Below, piece by piece: positions 14,650 to 23,133 of a stretch of 32,822 bases of DNA. A program made the position numbers and the translations under genes. Source of the stretch: Microbacteriaceae bacterium. GTDB lineage: Bacteria; Actinomycetota; Actinomycetes; Actinomycetales; Microbacteriaceae. The stretch spans positions 1 to 32,822 of the forward strand of contig CANEXL010000009.1 of the NCBI GenBank assembly GCA_947443745.1, written 5' to 3'. How positions within the stretch are numbered: the stretch's first letter is position 1; every line of letters begins with the position of its first letter. The notes under the pieces were generated by a model. It ran no database searches. It was not told the origin of the DNA and saw only the letters and a program-made list of their open reading frames with translations.

Positions 14650-14655
14650 TGTCAA
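14650..14655 (-). promoter_or_regulatory. -35 box (TTGACA) of the dnaK operon
   Basis: A perfect TTGACA on the minus strand. With an 18-bp spacer the -10 would be GAGACT, which keeps only the A at position 2 and T at position 6 and overlaps HAIR operator 1. The promoter lies between the two HAIR sites. Confidence 0.55.
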
Positions 14656-14670
14656 GCGCTCTCAGCAAAA

Positions 14671-14691
14671 CTTGAGCTTCATCGGCTCAAC
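14671..14691 (-). promoter_or_regulatory. HAIR operator 2 upstream of dnaK promoter
   Basis: On the plus strand it reads CTTGAGC-N7-GCTCAAC, 6 of 7 and 5 of 7 matches to the HspR consensus arms with the exact spacer. It is centred 64 bp from operator 1, about six helical turns, on the other side of the -35 box, so two HspR dimers could contact each other across the promoter. Confidence 0.8.
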
Positions 14692-14741
14692 TCTGCGTGG
14701 TGAGGGCGGCCAGCATGTCCCAGATGCCCGCGATGGCACAC

Positions 14742-14767
14742 AAAAACCCCCGACTTCCCGCGGGTTT
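14742..14767 (-). terminator. Rho-independent terminator of the MFS gene
   Basis: On the minus strand AAACCCgCG pairs with CGgGGGTTT (one mismatch) and is followed by TT, giving a GC stem with a five-T run. It begins 13 bp after the MFS stop codon and separates that gene from the dnaK control region. Confidence 0.75.
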
Positions 14768-14780
14768 CTGTCATCGCACT

Positions 14781-16037
14781 CTAGAAGGGGCGGGGCACAA
14801 TCTTCGCGGTCCACAGGCCGCTGATGAGCATGAGGGCCGTTGCGCCCGTGACGACCCAGAACGAAGCAGAGTAGCCGGCGGCATCGGCGAGCGCCCCCGC
14901 AATCGGCGCGCTGATGGCCGTGCCGGCAACGATTCCGCTCGACATCAGGGTCAAAACGATGGTTACCCGATCAGGAGGAGAGGTGTACGACGCCACGGCG
15001 AAGATGCTGACCAGCGACGGGCCGATTCCTAAACCGAGAAGAAACAGGATGGGCAGGAGGGTGGGAACCGAGTTCACCAAGGGGAGGAAGAGAGAGCCCG
15101 CCAACGTCAGTGCCGCGCCTGCTACCCAGCGCCACGGCAACCAGAACGTTCGCGGGAGGGTGGCGGCGGCCAGGGCGGTAATGGCCGAACCGACCCCCAT
15201 GGCGCCATAGAGAAAGGCAGCGTCGGAGACGTTGCCTTTCTCCCCGGCGAAAGCAGTGACCGCTGTGAGGGTGGCCCCAAAGACCATGCCGACACTCAAC
15301 ATGCCGAAGGTGGGAACCGACACTTGAGGAACGAAGAGCTTCATCATGGGCGTTCGAACCCCGTGGTCTACGGCTCCGGGCTTCACGCTTTCGACGGTCG
15401 GGTGGTGTGCAAAGAGTGTGACGAAGAGGAGAGTGGCGATGGCTGCAACAAGGAGTGGCGAATACTCTCCCCACAGCAGCGCCGCGGTGCCCACGGCGAC
15501 CGGGCCGAAGACGAAAGCCAACTCATCCGCCATCGATTCCCAACTCATCGCCGCGGAGAGTGTGCGTTCCGCCGGGAGTCCGTTCCGTCGTGCCTGAACG
15601 AGAGCGATCCAGCGCGCGCGGGCAAGAGGGCCGACCTGCGGGGCGCTAAACCCGATGAGGAAGGAGAGGAGCAGAATCCAGCCGAGCGGGCTCTCCACTT
15701 TCACGAGCGCAACGAGACCCACCATGACGAGGCCGTTGAAGGCACCGACCAACTGCACCACAATACGCTGCCCATACCGGTCAGCCAGGGCGCCAACGAG
15801 GGGAGCGCCAATTGCGGAGCCCAACCCCAACGCGCCCGAGGCGATGCCGCCCTCCCCATAGGAATCTCGCGCCCAAGAGACGAGCATGGCGACGCCGACG
15901 GTAAACATGGCGAGGGGAAATCGAGCGAAGAAACCCAGGGGCATGAACACGATTCCCGCGAGATTCGGCAGATCTCGATAGCCGCCGCGCGTCTCTGGTG
16001 CCATCTGTGAATCGGTCGAACGGCCGGTATCGGCCAT
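14781..16037 (-). CDS. MFS permease, substrate unknown
   Basis: A 418-residue integral membrane protein of the major facilitator superfamily with about 12 hydrophobic helices in two halves. The loop after helix 2 has GALGLGSAIGAPLVGALADRYGQR, the usual cytoplasmic G-x-x-x-D-R-x-G-x-R motif of drug and sugar exporters, and a second weaker copy (APIAGALADAAGY) lies in the C-half. There are no soluble domains. The start ATG 16037 has AAAGGA 7 nt upstream. It is divergent from the ABC exporter pair across about 200 bp and ends in a good terminator, so it is a single-gene unit. Efflux of a small molecule is the likely role; the substrate cannot be inferred. Confidence 0.85.
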   Translation of the reverse strand: MADTGRSTDSQMAPETRGGYRDLPNLAGIVFMPLGFFARFPLAMFTVGVAMLVSWARDSYGEGGIASGALGLGSAIGAPLVGALADRYGQRIVVQLVGAFNGLVMVGLVALVKVESPLGWILLLSFLIGFSAPQVGPLARARWIALVQARRNGLPAERTLSAAMSWESMADELAFVFGPVAVGTAALLWGEYSPLLVAAIATLLFVTLFAHHPTVESVKPGAVDHGVRTPMMKLFVPQVSVPTFGMLSVGMVFGATLTAVTAFAGEKGNVSDAAFLYGAMGVGSAITALAAATLPRTFWLPWRWVAGAALTLAGSLFLPLVNSVPTLLPILFLLGLGIGPSLVSIFAVASYTSPPDRVTIVLTLMSSGIVAGTAISAPIAGALADAAGYSASFWVVTGATALMLISGLWTAKIVPRPF

Positions 16038-16071
16038 GGTGAATCCTTTGTTCTTTGGGGGAGTCGTGCAG

Positions 16072-16090
16072 GCTCACTCTACGCGTGAGC
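16072..16090. promoter_or_regulatory. Inverted repeat GCTCAC-N7-GTGAGC between divergent transporter genes
   Basis: Perfect 6-bp arms with a 7-bp spacer stand 35 bp upstream of the MFS start and about 155 bp upstream of the ABC exporter start. The geometry (19 bp, one helical turn between half-sites) suits a dimeric repressor such as a TetR or MarR protein, but no regulator gene is adjacent. Confidence 0.4.
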
Positions 16091-16244
16091 AAAATCAGCA
16101 GTTGAGCGGCGGCGGTCGGCAGCGGTTTTGTCGCTGGAGGAGTTCTCATGACCCCAACCACATCCGTCATATCTTCCAGCCCGTGGCGAACACGTCGCCC
16201 CGCCAGCGGGACACCGGGATAGGCTCAAAGACGGAGAAAAATCG

Positions 16245-18209
16245 ATGAGTAATAGCGCACCCCCGGCACCACGCCCCACGATTTTTCGCGCGCTCATGCG
16301 CATTTACCCCTTTGCCAAGGGAGCCCTCTTCCGCTTGGGGCTGGGAGGTATTGCTGCACTCTGTGCCGCGGTCGTTGCCCTCAGCATTCCGTTGGCGCTC
16401 GGGTGGATGGTGGATGGCCCGCTGGCATCGGGCGACACCGCTCAGATTGTGCCCACCGCACTGGTCATCTTGGCTCTAGGCGTTGCCGAAGCGTTCTTCG
16501 TGTTTTTGCGTCGCGCCCTCGTGCTCGGCCCCGGCACCCACGTCGACGGCAAGATGCGCAACGCCATCTACGTGCACCTGCAAAAGCTTCCCGTCTCCTT
16601 CCATGACAAGTGGCAGAGCGGTCAGTTGCTCTCCCGAGCCATGGGCGACGTCAGCACCGTGCGCCGCTGGCTCTCGTTCGGCATCGTCATGCTCGCGGTC
16701 AACGGCATCACCATCGTCATCGGTTTCACCATGCTGTTCGTGTTCAACCCGTTGCTCGGCGCCATCTTCACGCTCTTCTCCCTTCCCCTCTTCTTCTTTA
16801 GTGCGCGTTTTCAGCGCAAGCTCGAGAAGCTTTCGCGGCGAGCGCAAGATCAGCAGGGTGACCTCGCGACCATCGTCGAGGAGTCGGTTCACGGCATCCG
16901 CATTCTGAAGGCATTTGGCCGGGAATCGCATGCACTGAAGGGACTCACTGCCCAGGCCGGCGCTGTTCGCACGACCGAACTGCTCAAGGGTCGCACGATG
17001 GCCGGCATGTGGTTCTGGCTGTTGTTTATTCCCGACACCGCTTTTGCCGTCTCCCTCGTAATGGGCATCGCCCTCGCCAGCACCGGCTCCGTCACGGTCG
17101 GCACGCTCTTCGCCTTCTTCGCCACGGCCACCATCTTGCGCGGACCGATCCAGTCCATCGGTTTTCTGCTGTCACTCACCATTGACGCGCGTAACGCCCT
17201 TGACCGTTTCTTCGACGTGCTCGATACCCCCATTACGATTCTGGATGCCGACAACGCCCCCAACCTTCCCGCCGGCCAGGGCTCACTCGTGTTCGATGAC
17301 GTGCACTTTCGCTACGAGGATGCCGCGGCCGCAACCCCCGATATCTTGCGCGGCATCAGCCTCGAGATTCACCCCGGCGAAACGATGGCCCTCGTCGGAC
17401 TCACCGGCTCGGGCAAGACCACCCTCACAGCGCTGACCACGCGGCTGTTCGATGTCACCGCCGGGCGCATCCTGATTGATGGCACGGATATTCGCGATGT
17501 CACCGCCGAGAGCCTGCGCACCCGCGTTGCCATGGCGTTCGAAGACGCGACCCTGTTCTCGCTGCCCGTGCGCGAGAACGTGCTGCTCGGGCGTGCCGAC
17601 CTGATTCATGCCGAGCCGGATGCCAGCGGCGTTCAGGCCACCGAAGGTCACTTTGGGCCCGAAGCCGAAGCGGTGCTGAACCAGGCTCTCGACGTTGCCC
17701 AGGCTGGTTTCGCTCGCGATTTGCCGCGCGGCCTCGACACGACGATTGGCGAGGAGGGGCTCAGCCTTTCCGGCGGTCAGCGTCAGCGGCTTGCTCTTGC
17801 GCGGGCGATCGCGGTGGCCCCCAGCATCCTGGTATTGGATGACCCCCTTTCTGCCCTGGACGTCACCACCGAGGCCATGGTCGAGGAGGCTCTGCGGCGC
17901 GTGCTCGCCACGACCACAGCGCTCATCGTCGCGCATCGTCCCTCCACGGTTGCCCTCGCCGACCGCGTTGCTCTGCTACACGAGGGGCGCATCGCCGATG
18001 TGGGAACGCACTCCGAACTCATGAAACGCTCCGCGGCCTACCGCCACGTCATGTCTTCTCTCGAGGATGAAAAGGCGCGTGAGGCGAAGAACTCTTCTTC
18101 TTCGGCGGCACCGCGCTCCTTCGATAACACCGATACCGGTTCGCTTCGCGCTGTTGAACTTGAGCGCGAATATCGCACCCTGACCAGCGATGAGGACGGA
18201 AACCGATGA
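16245..18209 (+). CDS. ABC exporter half-transporter, degenerate-site subunit
   Basis: A 654-residue membrane-NBD half-transporter. Six membrane helices lie in residues 30-315. The ATPase follows with Walker A GLTGSGKT (385-392), signature LSGGQ (508-512), Walker B ILVLDD (528-533) and switch His564 in IVAHRPS. The catalytic glutamate after Walker B is Asp533, and the Q-loop residue is Glu432 (AFEDATLFS) instead of Gln. These are the hallmarks of the degenerate-site partner in heterodimeric exporters. ATG 16245 has GGAG 8 nt upstream and a TAGGCT -10-like box at 16220. Its last four bases (ATGA) overlap the start of the second subunit, giving coupled, equal synthesis. A 60-residue charged tail follows the NBD. 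Substrate unknown: lipid, peptide or drug. Confidence 0.92.
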   Translation: MSNSAPPAPRPTIFRALMRIYPFAKGALFRLGLGGIAALCAAVVALSIPLALGWMVDGPLASGDTAQIVPTALVILALGVAEAFFVFLRRALVLGPGTHVDGKMRNAIYVHLQKLPVSFHDKWQSGQLLSRAMGDVSTVRRWLSFGIVMLAVNGITIVIGFTMLFVFNPLLGAIFTLFSLPLFFFSARFQRKLEKLSRRAQDQQGDLATIVEESVHGIRILKAFGRESHALKGLTAQAGAVRTTELLKGRTMAGMWFWLLFIPDTAFAVSLVMGIALASTGSVTVGTLFAFFATATILRGPIQSIGFLLSLTIDARNALDRFFDVLDTPITILDADNAPNLPAGQGSLVFDDVHFRYEDAAAATPDILRGISLEIHPGETMALVGLTGSGKTTLTALTTRLFDVTAGRILIDGTDIRDVTAESLRTRVAMAFEDATLFSLPVRENVLLGRADLIHAEPDASGVQATEGHFGPEAEAVLNQALDVAQAGFARDLPRGLDTTIGEEGLSLSGGQRQRLALARAIAVAPSILVLDDPLSALDVTTEAMVEEALRRVLATTTALIVAHRPSTVALADRVALLHEGRIADVGTHSELMKRSAAYRHVMSSLEDEKAREAKNSSSSAAPRSFDNTDTGSLRAVELEREYRTLTSDEDGNR

Positions 18210-20014
18210 GCGTCGCCGGAGTACAGGGCGAGGAGCGCGCCGACTTCACCAAGCGTGAGGCAAAGCGCCTGCGTCAACGTTCACTGACGTTGCTCGGTTC
18301 TCTTCTCTTGCCCCTTCGCCGCCGCATCACGTGGACCATGACCATTGTCGTCATCAGCACCCTGGCGCAGGTTGCTGGCCCGGCTCTACTGGCCCTCGGC
18401 ATCGACCAGGCGCTCCCCGCGGTGATGAACAACGGCAACTGGCAACCCGCCATCCTGATTGTCGCCGCCTACATTGCGACCGCCGTCACCAGCGCCACGC
18501 TGATGTTCACGTACACGCGGTCGACCTCCATCATCAGCCAAAACATTTTGCTCACTCTTCGCCAACGCATCTTTCGGCACACCCAAAACCTGAGCATGAA
18601 GTTTCACGAAAGCTACACCTCGGGCAAAATCATCGCGCGCCAGACCAGCGACGTCGACACTCTGCGCGAGCTGCTCGACGGCGGCATCAGCAACCTCGTG
18701 CGCGGCATCCTGTTCATGGTCTTCACCGGCGGCGCTCTCATGCTGCTCGACCCCTCCAGCACCATTCCCATTGCGATATCGCTCGTACCGCTGGCCTTCT
18801 TTACGTGGTGGTTCTCGAACGCTTCCCGAGCTCAGTTCCGCGCGTCACGACTGTATTCCGCGCGCCTGATCGTGCAGTTCGTCGAGACCATGACCGGCAT
18901 CCGTGCCGTCAAGGCCTTCCGCCGCGAGGCGCGCAACGACCGCGTGTACGCCGTTCATGTCGACAACTATCGCGAAGCCACCCGCGCCACCATCCAGCTC
19001 TTCGGCATCTTTGATCCCGGACTGCGCCTGCTCGGCAACGTCACCATGGTTGCCGTTTTGGTGCTCGGCGCCTTCCGCGTGGCCGAGGGATCCATGGCCA
19101 TCGGCATCTTGCTGGCCGCCGTCCTCTACGTGCGCAAGTTCTATGACCCCATGGAAGAGTTGGCGATGTTCTACAACTCTTTCCAGAATGCGGCCTCGGC
19201 GTTGGAGAAGATTTCTGGCGTGTTGGAGGAGGAAACATCCGTTCCCGCGTCCGAAGATCCCACCCCGTTGAAGCGCGCCGATGGTGCCGTCACCTTTAGC
19301 CACGTCACCTTTGGGTACACCCCGGGCACGCCCATCCTGCCCAAACTCAACCTCAGTATCCCGGCCGGCCAAACCTTGGCGCTTGTCGGTACCACTGGTG
19401 CTGGCAAGTCGACGTTGGCCAAATTACTGGCCCGTTTTTATGACCCGGATGTGGGCACTGTCACCCTCGACGGCATCGACCTCCGCGACCTCAGTCAGAA
19501 CGACCTGCGCCGCGCCATCGTCATGGTGACGCAAGAGGCGTACCTCTTCTCCGGATCCGTTGCCGAGAACATTGCTCTGGGTAAGCCCGGAGCCAGTGCC
19601 GCCGAAATTGAAGCGGCAGCGCGAGCAGTAGGCGCCCACGAGTTCGTCATGGCAATGCCCGATGGCTATGACACGGATGTCAACAAGCGCGGCGGCAGAC
19701 TCTCCTCCGGTCAACGACAGCTGCTCTCGTTCGCGCGCGCGTTCATCGCCGACCCGATGGTGCTCATTCTCGATGAGGCCACCGCGTCGCTGGATATCCC
19801 CAGCGAGCGGCTCGTTCAGCGCGGCCTCGAAACCCTCCTTGCCGACCGCACCGCAATCATCATTGCGCATCGCCTCTCCACCGTGGCGATTGCCGATCGC
19901 GTGCTGGTGATGGAGCACGGCGAGATCGTCGAGGACGGAACGCCCGAGCACCTCATTGCCGGGACCGGCCGGTTTGCGACCCTGCACGCTGCTTGGCGCG
20001 AATCGTTGGCCTAA
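18206..20014 (+). CDS. ABC exporter half-transporter, catalytic-site subunit
   Basis: A 602-residue partner of the preceding gene. Six membrane helices fall in residues 40-310. The NBD has Walker A GTTGAGKS (395-402), Q-loop Gln443 (VTQEAYLFS), a signature reading LSSGQ (499-503) instead of LSGGQ, Walker B VLILDE (519-524) with the catalytic Glu524, and the switch His in IIAHRLSTV. In the heterodimer, this subunit's intact Walker B pairs with the partner's canonical LSGGQ to form the working ATP site. Its altered LSSGQ pairs with the partner's Asp-type Walker B to form the inactive site. The ATGA overlap with the first gene supports one operon and one complex. Confidence 0.93.
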   Translation: MSVAGVQGEERADFTKREAKRLRQRSLTLLGSLLLPLRRRITWTMTIVVISTLAQVAGPALLALGIDQALPAVMNNGNWQPAILIVAAYIATAVTSATLMFTYTRSTSIISQNILLTLRQRIFRHTQNLSMKFHESYTSGKIIARQTSDVDTLRELLDGGISNLVRGILFMVFTGGALMLLDPSSTIPIAISLVPLAFFTWWFSNASRAQFRASRLYSARLIVQFVETMTGIRAVKAFRREARNDRVYAVHVDNYREATRATIQLFGIFDPGLRLLGNVTMVAVLVLGAFRVAEGSMAIGILLAAVLYVRKFYDPMEELAMFYNSFQNAASALEKISGVLEEETSVPASEDPTPLKRADGAVTFSHVTFGYTPGTPILPKLNLSIPAGQTLALVGTTGAGKSTLAKLLARFYDPDVGTVTLDGIDLRDLSQNDLRRAIVMVTQEAYLFSGSVAENIALGKPGASAAEIEAAARAVGAHEFVMAMPDGYDTDVNKRGGRLSSGQRQLLSFARAFIADPMVLILDEATASLDIPSERLVQRGLETLLADRTAIIIAHRLSTVAIADRVLVMEHGEIVEDGTPEHLIAGTGRFATLHAAWRESLA

Positions 20015-20042
20015 AAAGCACCCACCGTTGGCCGTGGCGCAG

Positions 20043-20048
20043 TAATCT
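20043..20048 (+). promoter_or_regulatory. Candidate -10 box, leaderless transcript of the UMF1-type gene
   Basis: TAATCT is followed by 6 nt and the ATG at 20055, the same spacing as at other starts in the window. It lies 28 bp after the ABC exporter stop, so the gene may be transcribed independently of the exporter. No -35 box is clear. Confidence 0.45.
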
Positions 20049-20054
20049 AATGCC

Positions 20055-21428
20055 ATGACGAGCACTGACGCTGTTTCCGCTGTCCGTATCCCCCGCCGCC
20101 AAATCTTCGCTTGGGCCAGCTGGGACTGGGGCACGTCGGCGTTTAGCGCCCTCATCACCACCTTCGTCTTCGCGGTGTACATCACCAGCGACTACTTCAT
20201 CGATCCCAAGATTGTGGCCGCCTACACGGCAGCCGGCGGGGACGCCAGCGCCTCGGGTGCTCCCAAGATCGCGTATGACGGCGCCATCGCCGCTCTCACT
20301 TCTGGCCTCGGGTGGGCCCTCGCCATCGGTGGCATCCTCGTCGCCATCGTCGCCCCCATTGTGGGTCAGCGAACGGATGCCGGCGGCAAACGCAAGCTGT
20401 GGCTCGGCGTCAACACCGCCATCGTTATTGCCGTCACCTTCCTCATGTTCTTCGTCGAAGCGGCACCCTCGTTCTTCCTGCTCGGCATCTCACTCCTCGC
20501 CATCGGCAACGTCTTCTACGAGATGGCGAACGTCAACTACAACGCCATGCTGTTGCAGGTCTCCACCCCGAAGAACATTGGCCGCATCAGCGGTTTTGGC
20601 TGGGGTGCCGGGTACCTCGGTGGCATCGTCGTGCTCGTCATCTCGCTGGTGGGCTTCATTCTTGGCGACCCCCCGTACTGGTTTGGGGTCACGGCCGACG
20701 CGGGAATGAACATCCGGGTCATCGCTGTCTTTGCCGCCATTTGGTCTCTGATCTTCTCGATTCCGATCATGTTGGCCGTTCCCGAAAACACCGCGGTGGA
20801 TCCGGACTCCAAGCTTGGAATTGTTGCCTCCTACCGCAAGCTCTTCAGCCGCATCAAAGACCTCTACGTCAACGAGCGCCCCACCTTTTACTTTCTGCTT
20901 TCCAGCGCAGTGTTCCGTGATGGCCTCGCTGCGGTCTTCGCGTTCGGTGGCGTTCTGGCGGGTGTGGTGTTCGGGTTCAGTCCCACCCAGGTCATCTTCT
21001 TCGCTATCGCTGCGAACGTCGTCGCCGGAATAGGCGTCTTCGCCGCTGGTTGGTTTGACGACAAGTTCGGCCCCAAGCCCGTCATCATCACCGCTCTCGC
21101 CGGACTGGTGCTCACGGGTCTCGCACTCTTCTTCTTCCACGACGGCGGTCAATCAGCCTTCTGGATCGGCGGCCTCTTGCTGACACTCTTCGTCGGCCCC
21201 GCTCAATCTTCCAGCCGCACGTTCCTCGCGCGCTTGGCTCCTCCCGGCGGCGAAGGCGAGATCTTCGGCCTCTACGCCACCACCGGTCGCGCCATTAGCT
21301 TTATCTCCCCCACGCTGTTTGCACTCTTCGTCGCCGTGGGCGGGGCCGCGTACTGGGGCATCCTAGGAATCGTCATCGTGCTGCTCGCGGGACTCCTGCT
21401 GCTCATTCCCCTGCGCAACAAGCGCTAG
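20055..21428 (+). CDS. UMF1/Atg22-like MFS transporter
   Basis: A 457-residue membrane protein with about 12 helices. The N-terminus IFAWASWDWGTSAFSALITTFVFAVYITSDYF is the WxxYDWGxSAF-type signature of the UMF1 (Atg22-like vacuole effluxer) family. The mid-protein FYEMANVNYNAMLLQVSTPKNIGRISGFGWGAGYLGGI is equally characteristic, as is the C-terminal VGPAQSSSRTFLARLAPPGGEGEIFGLYATTGRA. In fungi the family releases amino acids from the vacuole; bacterial members are uncharacterised and probably export amino acids or related small molecules. Length is normal for the family. It follows the ABC exporter pair on the same strand but probably has its own promoter. Confidence 0.88.
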   Translation: MTSTDAVSAVRIPRRQIFAWASWDWGTSAFSALITTFVFAVYITSDYFIDPKIVAAYTAAGGDASASGAPKIAYDGAIAALTSGLGWALAIGGILVAIVAPIVGQRTDAGGKRKLWLGVNTAIVIAVTFLMFFVEAAPSFFLLGISLLAIGNVFYEMANVNYNAMLLQVSTPKNIGRISGFGWGAGYLGGIVVLVISLVGFILGDPPYWFGVTADAGMNIRVIAVFAAIWSLIFSIPIMLAVPENTAVDPDSKLGIVASYRKLFSRIKDLYVNERPTFYFLLSSAVFRDGLAAVFAFGGVLAGVVFGFSPTQVIFFAIAANVVAGIGVFAAGWFDDKFGPKPVIITALAGLVLTGLALFFFHDGGQSAFWIGGLLLTLFVGPAQSSSRTFLARLAPPGGEGEIFGLYATTGRAISFISPTLFALFVAVGGAAYWGILGIVIVLLAGLLLLIPLRNKR

Positions 21429-21478
21429 CCAATTCCGCGTCTCGGGAGTTGGGCAGGAACATCTTCTCGCTGATGGCC

Positions 21479-21745
21479 CTAGCGCATGCGATAGACGTCC
21501 GCTCGGTGGTCCACCCGAAGGATGATGACGCGGGCTTGGTCATCGAGGATGTCGTAAAGAACTCGATATGGCCCGCGGCGCGCGCTGAAAGACCCCGCAA
21601 GCTCTCGCTCAAGAGGTTTCCCCACTCGACGTGGGGACTCGGCTAGATCGCCGTAAACGAAAGCCACGATCGCAGGGACAATACGCGGTGGGATGTTTTG
21701 CATGTCCCTTCTGGCTGTCGGGGAGAAAATCACCTCAAAGCTCAC
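21479..21745 (-). CDS. RelE/ParE-family toxin
   Basis: An 88-residue basic protein with the RelE mRNA-interferase fold: N-terminal strand and helix FEVIFSPTARRDMQNIPPRIVPAIVAFVYGDL, then the core strands containing ARRGPYRVLYDILDDQARVIILRVDHRADVYR. The RRGPYRVLY and VDHRADVYR segments supply the basic and aromatic residues used for ribosome-dependent mRNA cleavage in RelE homologues. The start overlaps the antitoxin stop by 4 bp (21742-21745), the usual coupled antitoxin-first order. It is convergent with the UMF1-type gene 50 bp away. Confidence 0.9.
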   Translation of the reverse strand: MSFEVIFSPTARRDMQNIPPRIVPAIVAFVYGDLAESPRRVGKPLERELAGSFSARRGPYRVLYDILDDQARVIILRVDHRADVYRMR

Positions 21746-22017
21746 TTCTTGGCAACGCCAAACTCCGCGCGGATTTGCTCCTCGGAGAGCCCTTCGCCTG
21801 AGGCAATCTCAGCTCGCGCGGCCTGCATGGATTCTTTAATCCCTGGCTGGGACAACCAAAAAAGAGTCTCCTGAAGCGATTCCCACTCGTCGGCACCGAC
21901 AAGAACAGCCGCTGGCGAGCCGTTCTTCGTTATCGTGACTTGCTCGCGCGTAACGTTGGCGGCGTCGACCAGCTCGCTTAGTCGGTTTTTCACCGCAGAA
22001 ATCGGAAGTATTTGCAT
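21742..22017 (-). CDS. Phd/YefM-family antitoxin
   Basis: A 91-residue protein. The N-terminal DNA-binding and dimerisation domain reads MQILPISAVKNRLSELVDAANVTREQVTITKNGSPAAVLVGADEWESLQETL, a clear Phd/YefM pattern. The acidic, flexible C-terminal half (residues 58-91) should wrap the toxin. It should neutralise the co-encoded RelE toxin and repress its own operon. The transcript is probably leaderless: TAAAGT lies 6 nt before the ATG and no ribosome-binding site is well placed. Confidence 0.9.
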   Translation of the reverse strand: MQILPISAVKNRLSELVDAANVTREQVTITKNGSPAAVLVGADEWESLQETLFWLSQPGIKESMQAARAEIASGEGLSEEQIRAEFGVAKK

Positions 22018-22023
22018 AACACG

Positions 22024-22029
22024 ACTTTA
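22024..22029 (-). promoter_or_regulatory. Candidate -10 box of the toxin-antitoxin operon
   Basis: The minus strand reads TAAAGT, 6 nt, then the antitoxin ATG at 22017. The antitoxin probably binds around this site to autoregulate, but no clear palindrome is visible. Confidence 0.4.
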
Positions 22030-22171
22030 CCCCCAATTCAGGCCCGGGGCACGCCTTAATTTAGGCTCACTTTGCGAGGTCCACGAGCATTGCGAACCCA
22101 GCGTTCGCACAGGTCGCGGGAGGAGCTCGGGCGTAGGCTTCGAAGTTCCCTCTCGAAAGCAAGGTGTCACT

Positions 22172-23017
22172 ATGACCTCCACGCACGCGTACGGCCCCGG
22201 AACCGAAATCACCCTCAACGACGGCGTCATCATGCCGCAGGTTGGCTTTGGCGTCTGGCAAGTAAAAGACGACGAGGCGCAGCCCGCCGTCGAGAAAGCA
22301 CTCGAAGTTGGCTATCGCAACATTGACACCGCCGCGGTTTATGAGAACGAAGCCGGCGTTGGACGTGCCATTGTGGCGTCAGGATTGGCCCGCGTCGATT
22401 TCTTCGTGACGACCAAGCTGTGGAATACCGATCAAGGCACCGACACGGCGTTTGCGGCTTTCGAGAAGAGTCTCGATCTGCTCGGCCTCGACTTTGTTGA
22501 CCTCTACCTGATTCACTGGGCTTCCCCCCACCGTGGCTTGTACACGCCATCATGGGAGACCCTGATTAAGATCCAGGAGTCCGGTCGCGCACGCAGCATC
22601 GGCGTCTCTAACTTCGCCATCGAGCACCTAGAGGTTCTGAGCAAGGCCACCGGAGTTGTGCCGGCCGTCAACCAGATCGAGCTTCACCCCTTCCTTCAAC
22701 AGCGCGAGCTGCAGGAATACAACACGGCGCACGGCATCGTCACCGAGGCCTGGAGCCCGCTCGCTCAGGGCAAGAGCCTCGATAACGAAATTCTTCTGGG
22801 GCTTGCCGCCAAGCACGAAAAGACCGTGGCGCAGGTTGTCATCCGTTGGCACATGCAAAGCGATCGCCTGGTCATCCCCAAGTCGACCACGCCTCACCGC
22901 ATCGCGGAGAACTTCGGTGTCTTTGACTTCACGCTGGATGACGAAGACATGAACTTCATCGCCACTCTCGACGCCGGCACCCGGCTCGGGGCCGACCCCT
23001 CGAAGGCCGACTTCTAG
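22172..23017 (+). CDS. Aldo/keto reductase (copy 1)
   Basis: A 281-residue NADPH-dependent oxidoreductase with a TIM-barrel fold, of the type related to 2,5-diketo-D-gluconate reductase. The catalytic tetrad is visible: Asp52 and Tyr57 in GYRNIDTAAVYENEAGVG, Lys82 in VTTKLWN and His115 in LYLIHWASP. The cofactor-binding end contains VIPKSTTPHRIAENFGVFDF. The start was placed at ATG 22172, with AAGG 7 nt upstream; the open frame further upstream has no family similarity. A TAGGCT at 22062 could be a distant -10 box giving a leader of roughly 100 nt. A strong terminator follows, so it is a single-gene unit. The natural substrate is unknown. The next gene is a close paralogue. Confidence 0.92.
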   Translation: MTSTHAYGPGTEITLNDGVIMPQVGFGVWQVKDDEAQPAVEKALEVGYRNIDTAAVYENEAGVGRAIVASGLARVDFFVTTKLWNTDQGTDTAFAAFEKSLDLLGLDFVDLYLIHWASPHRGLYTPSWETLIKIQESGRARSIGVSNFAIEHLEVLSKATGVVPAVNQIELHPFLQQRELQEYNTAHGIVTEAWSPLAQGKSLDNEILLGLAAKHEKTVAQVVIRWHMQSDRLVIPKSTTPHRIAENFGVFDFTLDDEDMNFIATLDAGTRLGADPSKADF

Positions 23018-23028
23018 AGGCTTTACTC

Positions 23029-23063
23029 AAACGGCCGCCTTCATGCGAGGGCGGCCGTTTTTT
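23029..23063 (+). terminator. Rho-independent terminator after aldo/keto reductase copy 1
   Basis: AAACGGCCGCC and GGCGGCCGTTT form a perfect 11-bp stem with a 10-base loop, followed by further Ts to give TTTTTT. It begins 11 bp after the stop codon and is the clearest terminator in the window. Confidence 0.93.
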
Positions 23064-23098
23064 GCGCCCAAATCCTCGTGACGAAAATCGGTGAACAC

Positions 23099-23104
23099 TA
23101 GGCT
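23099..23104 (+). promoter_or_regulatory. Candidate -10 box for aldo/keto reductase copy 2
   Basis: TAGGCT, the same hexamer seen before crtE and the methyltransferase gene, would start transcription near 23111. That lies downstream of the ATG at 23107, so it supports the ATG at 23134 as the real start. Confidence 0.4.
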
Positions 23105-23133
23105 AAATGCAACACAGAAAGCGAGACGGCCTG

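Noticed and set aside
15351-15366. tRNA T-arm-like GTTCGAACC
   Set aside because: It lies inside the MFS coding sequence and no acceptor, D or anticodon arms surround it.
20028-20033. TTGGCC as a -35 box for the UMF1-type gene
   Set aside because: It is only 9 bp from the -10 box, far too close for a sigma-70-type promoter.
21935-22171. Upstream extension of aldo/keto reductase copy 1
   Set aside because: It overlaps the antitoxin gene on the other strand and has no family similarity; ATG 22172 has a good ribosome-binding site and aligns with copy 2.
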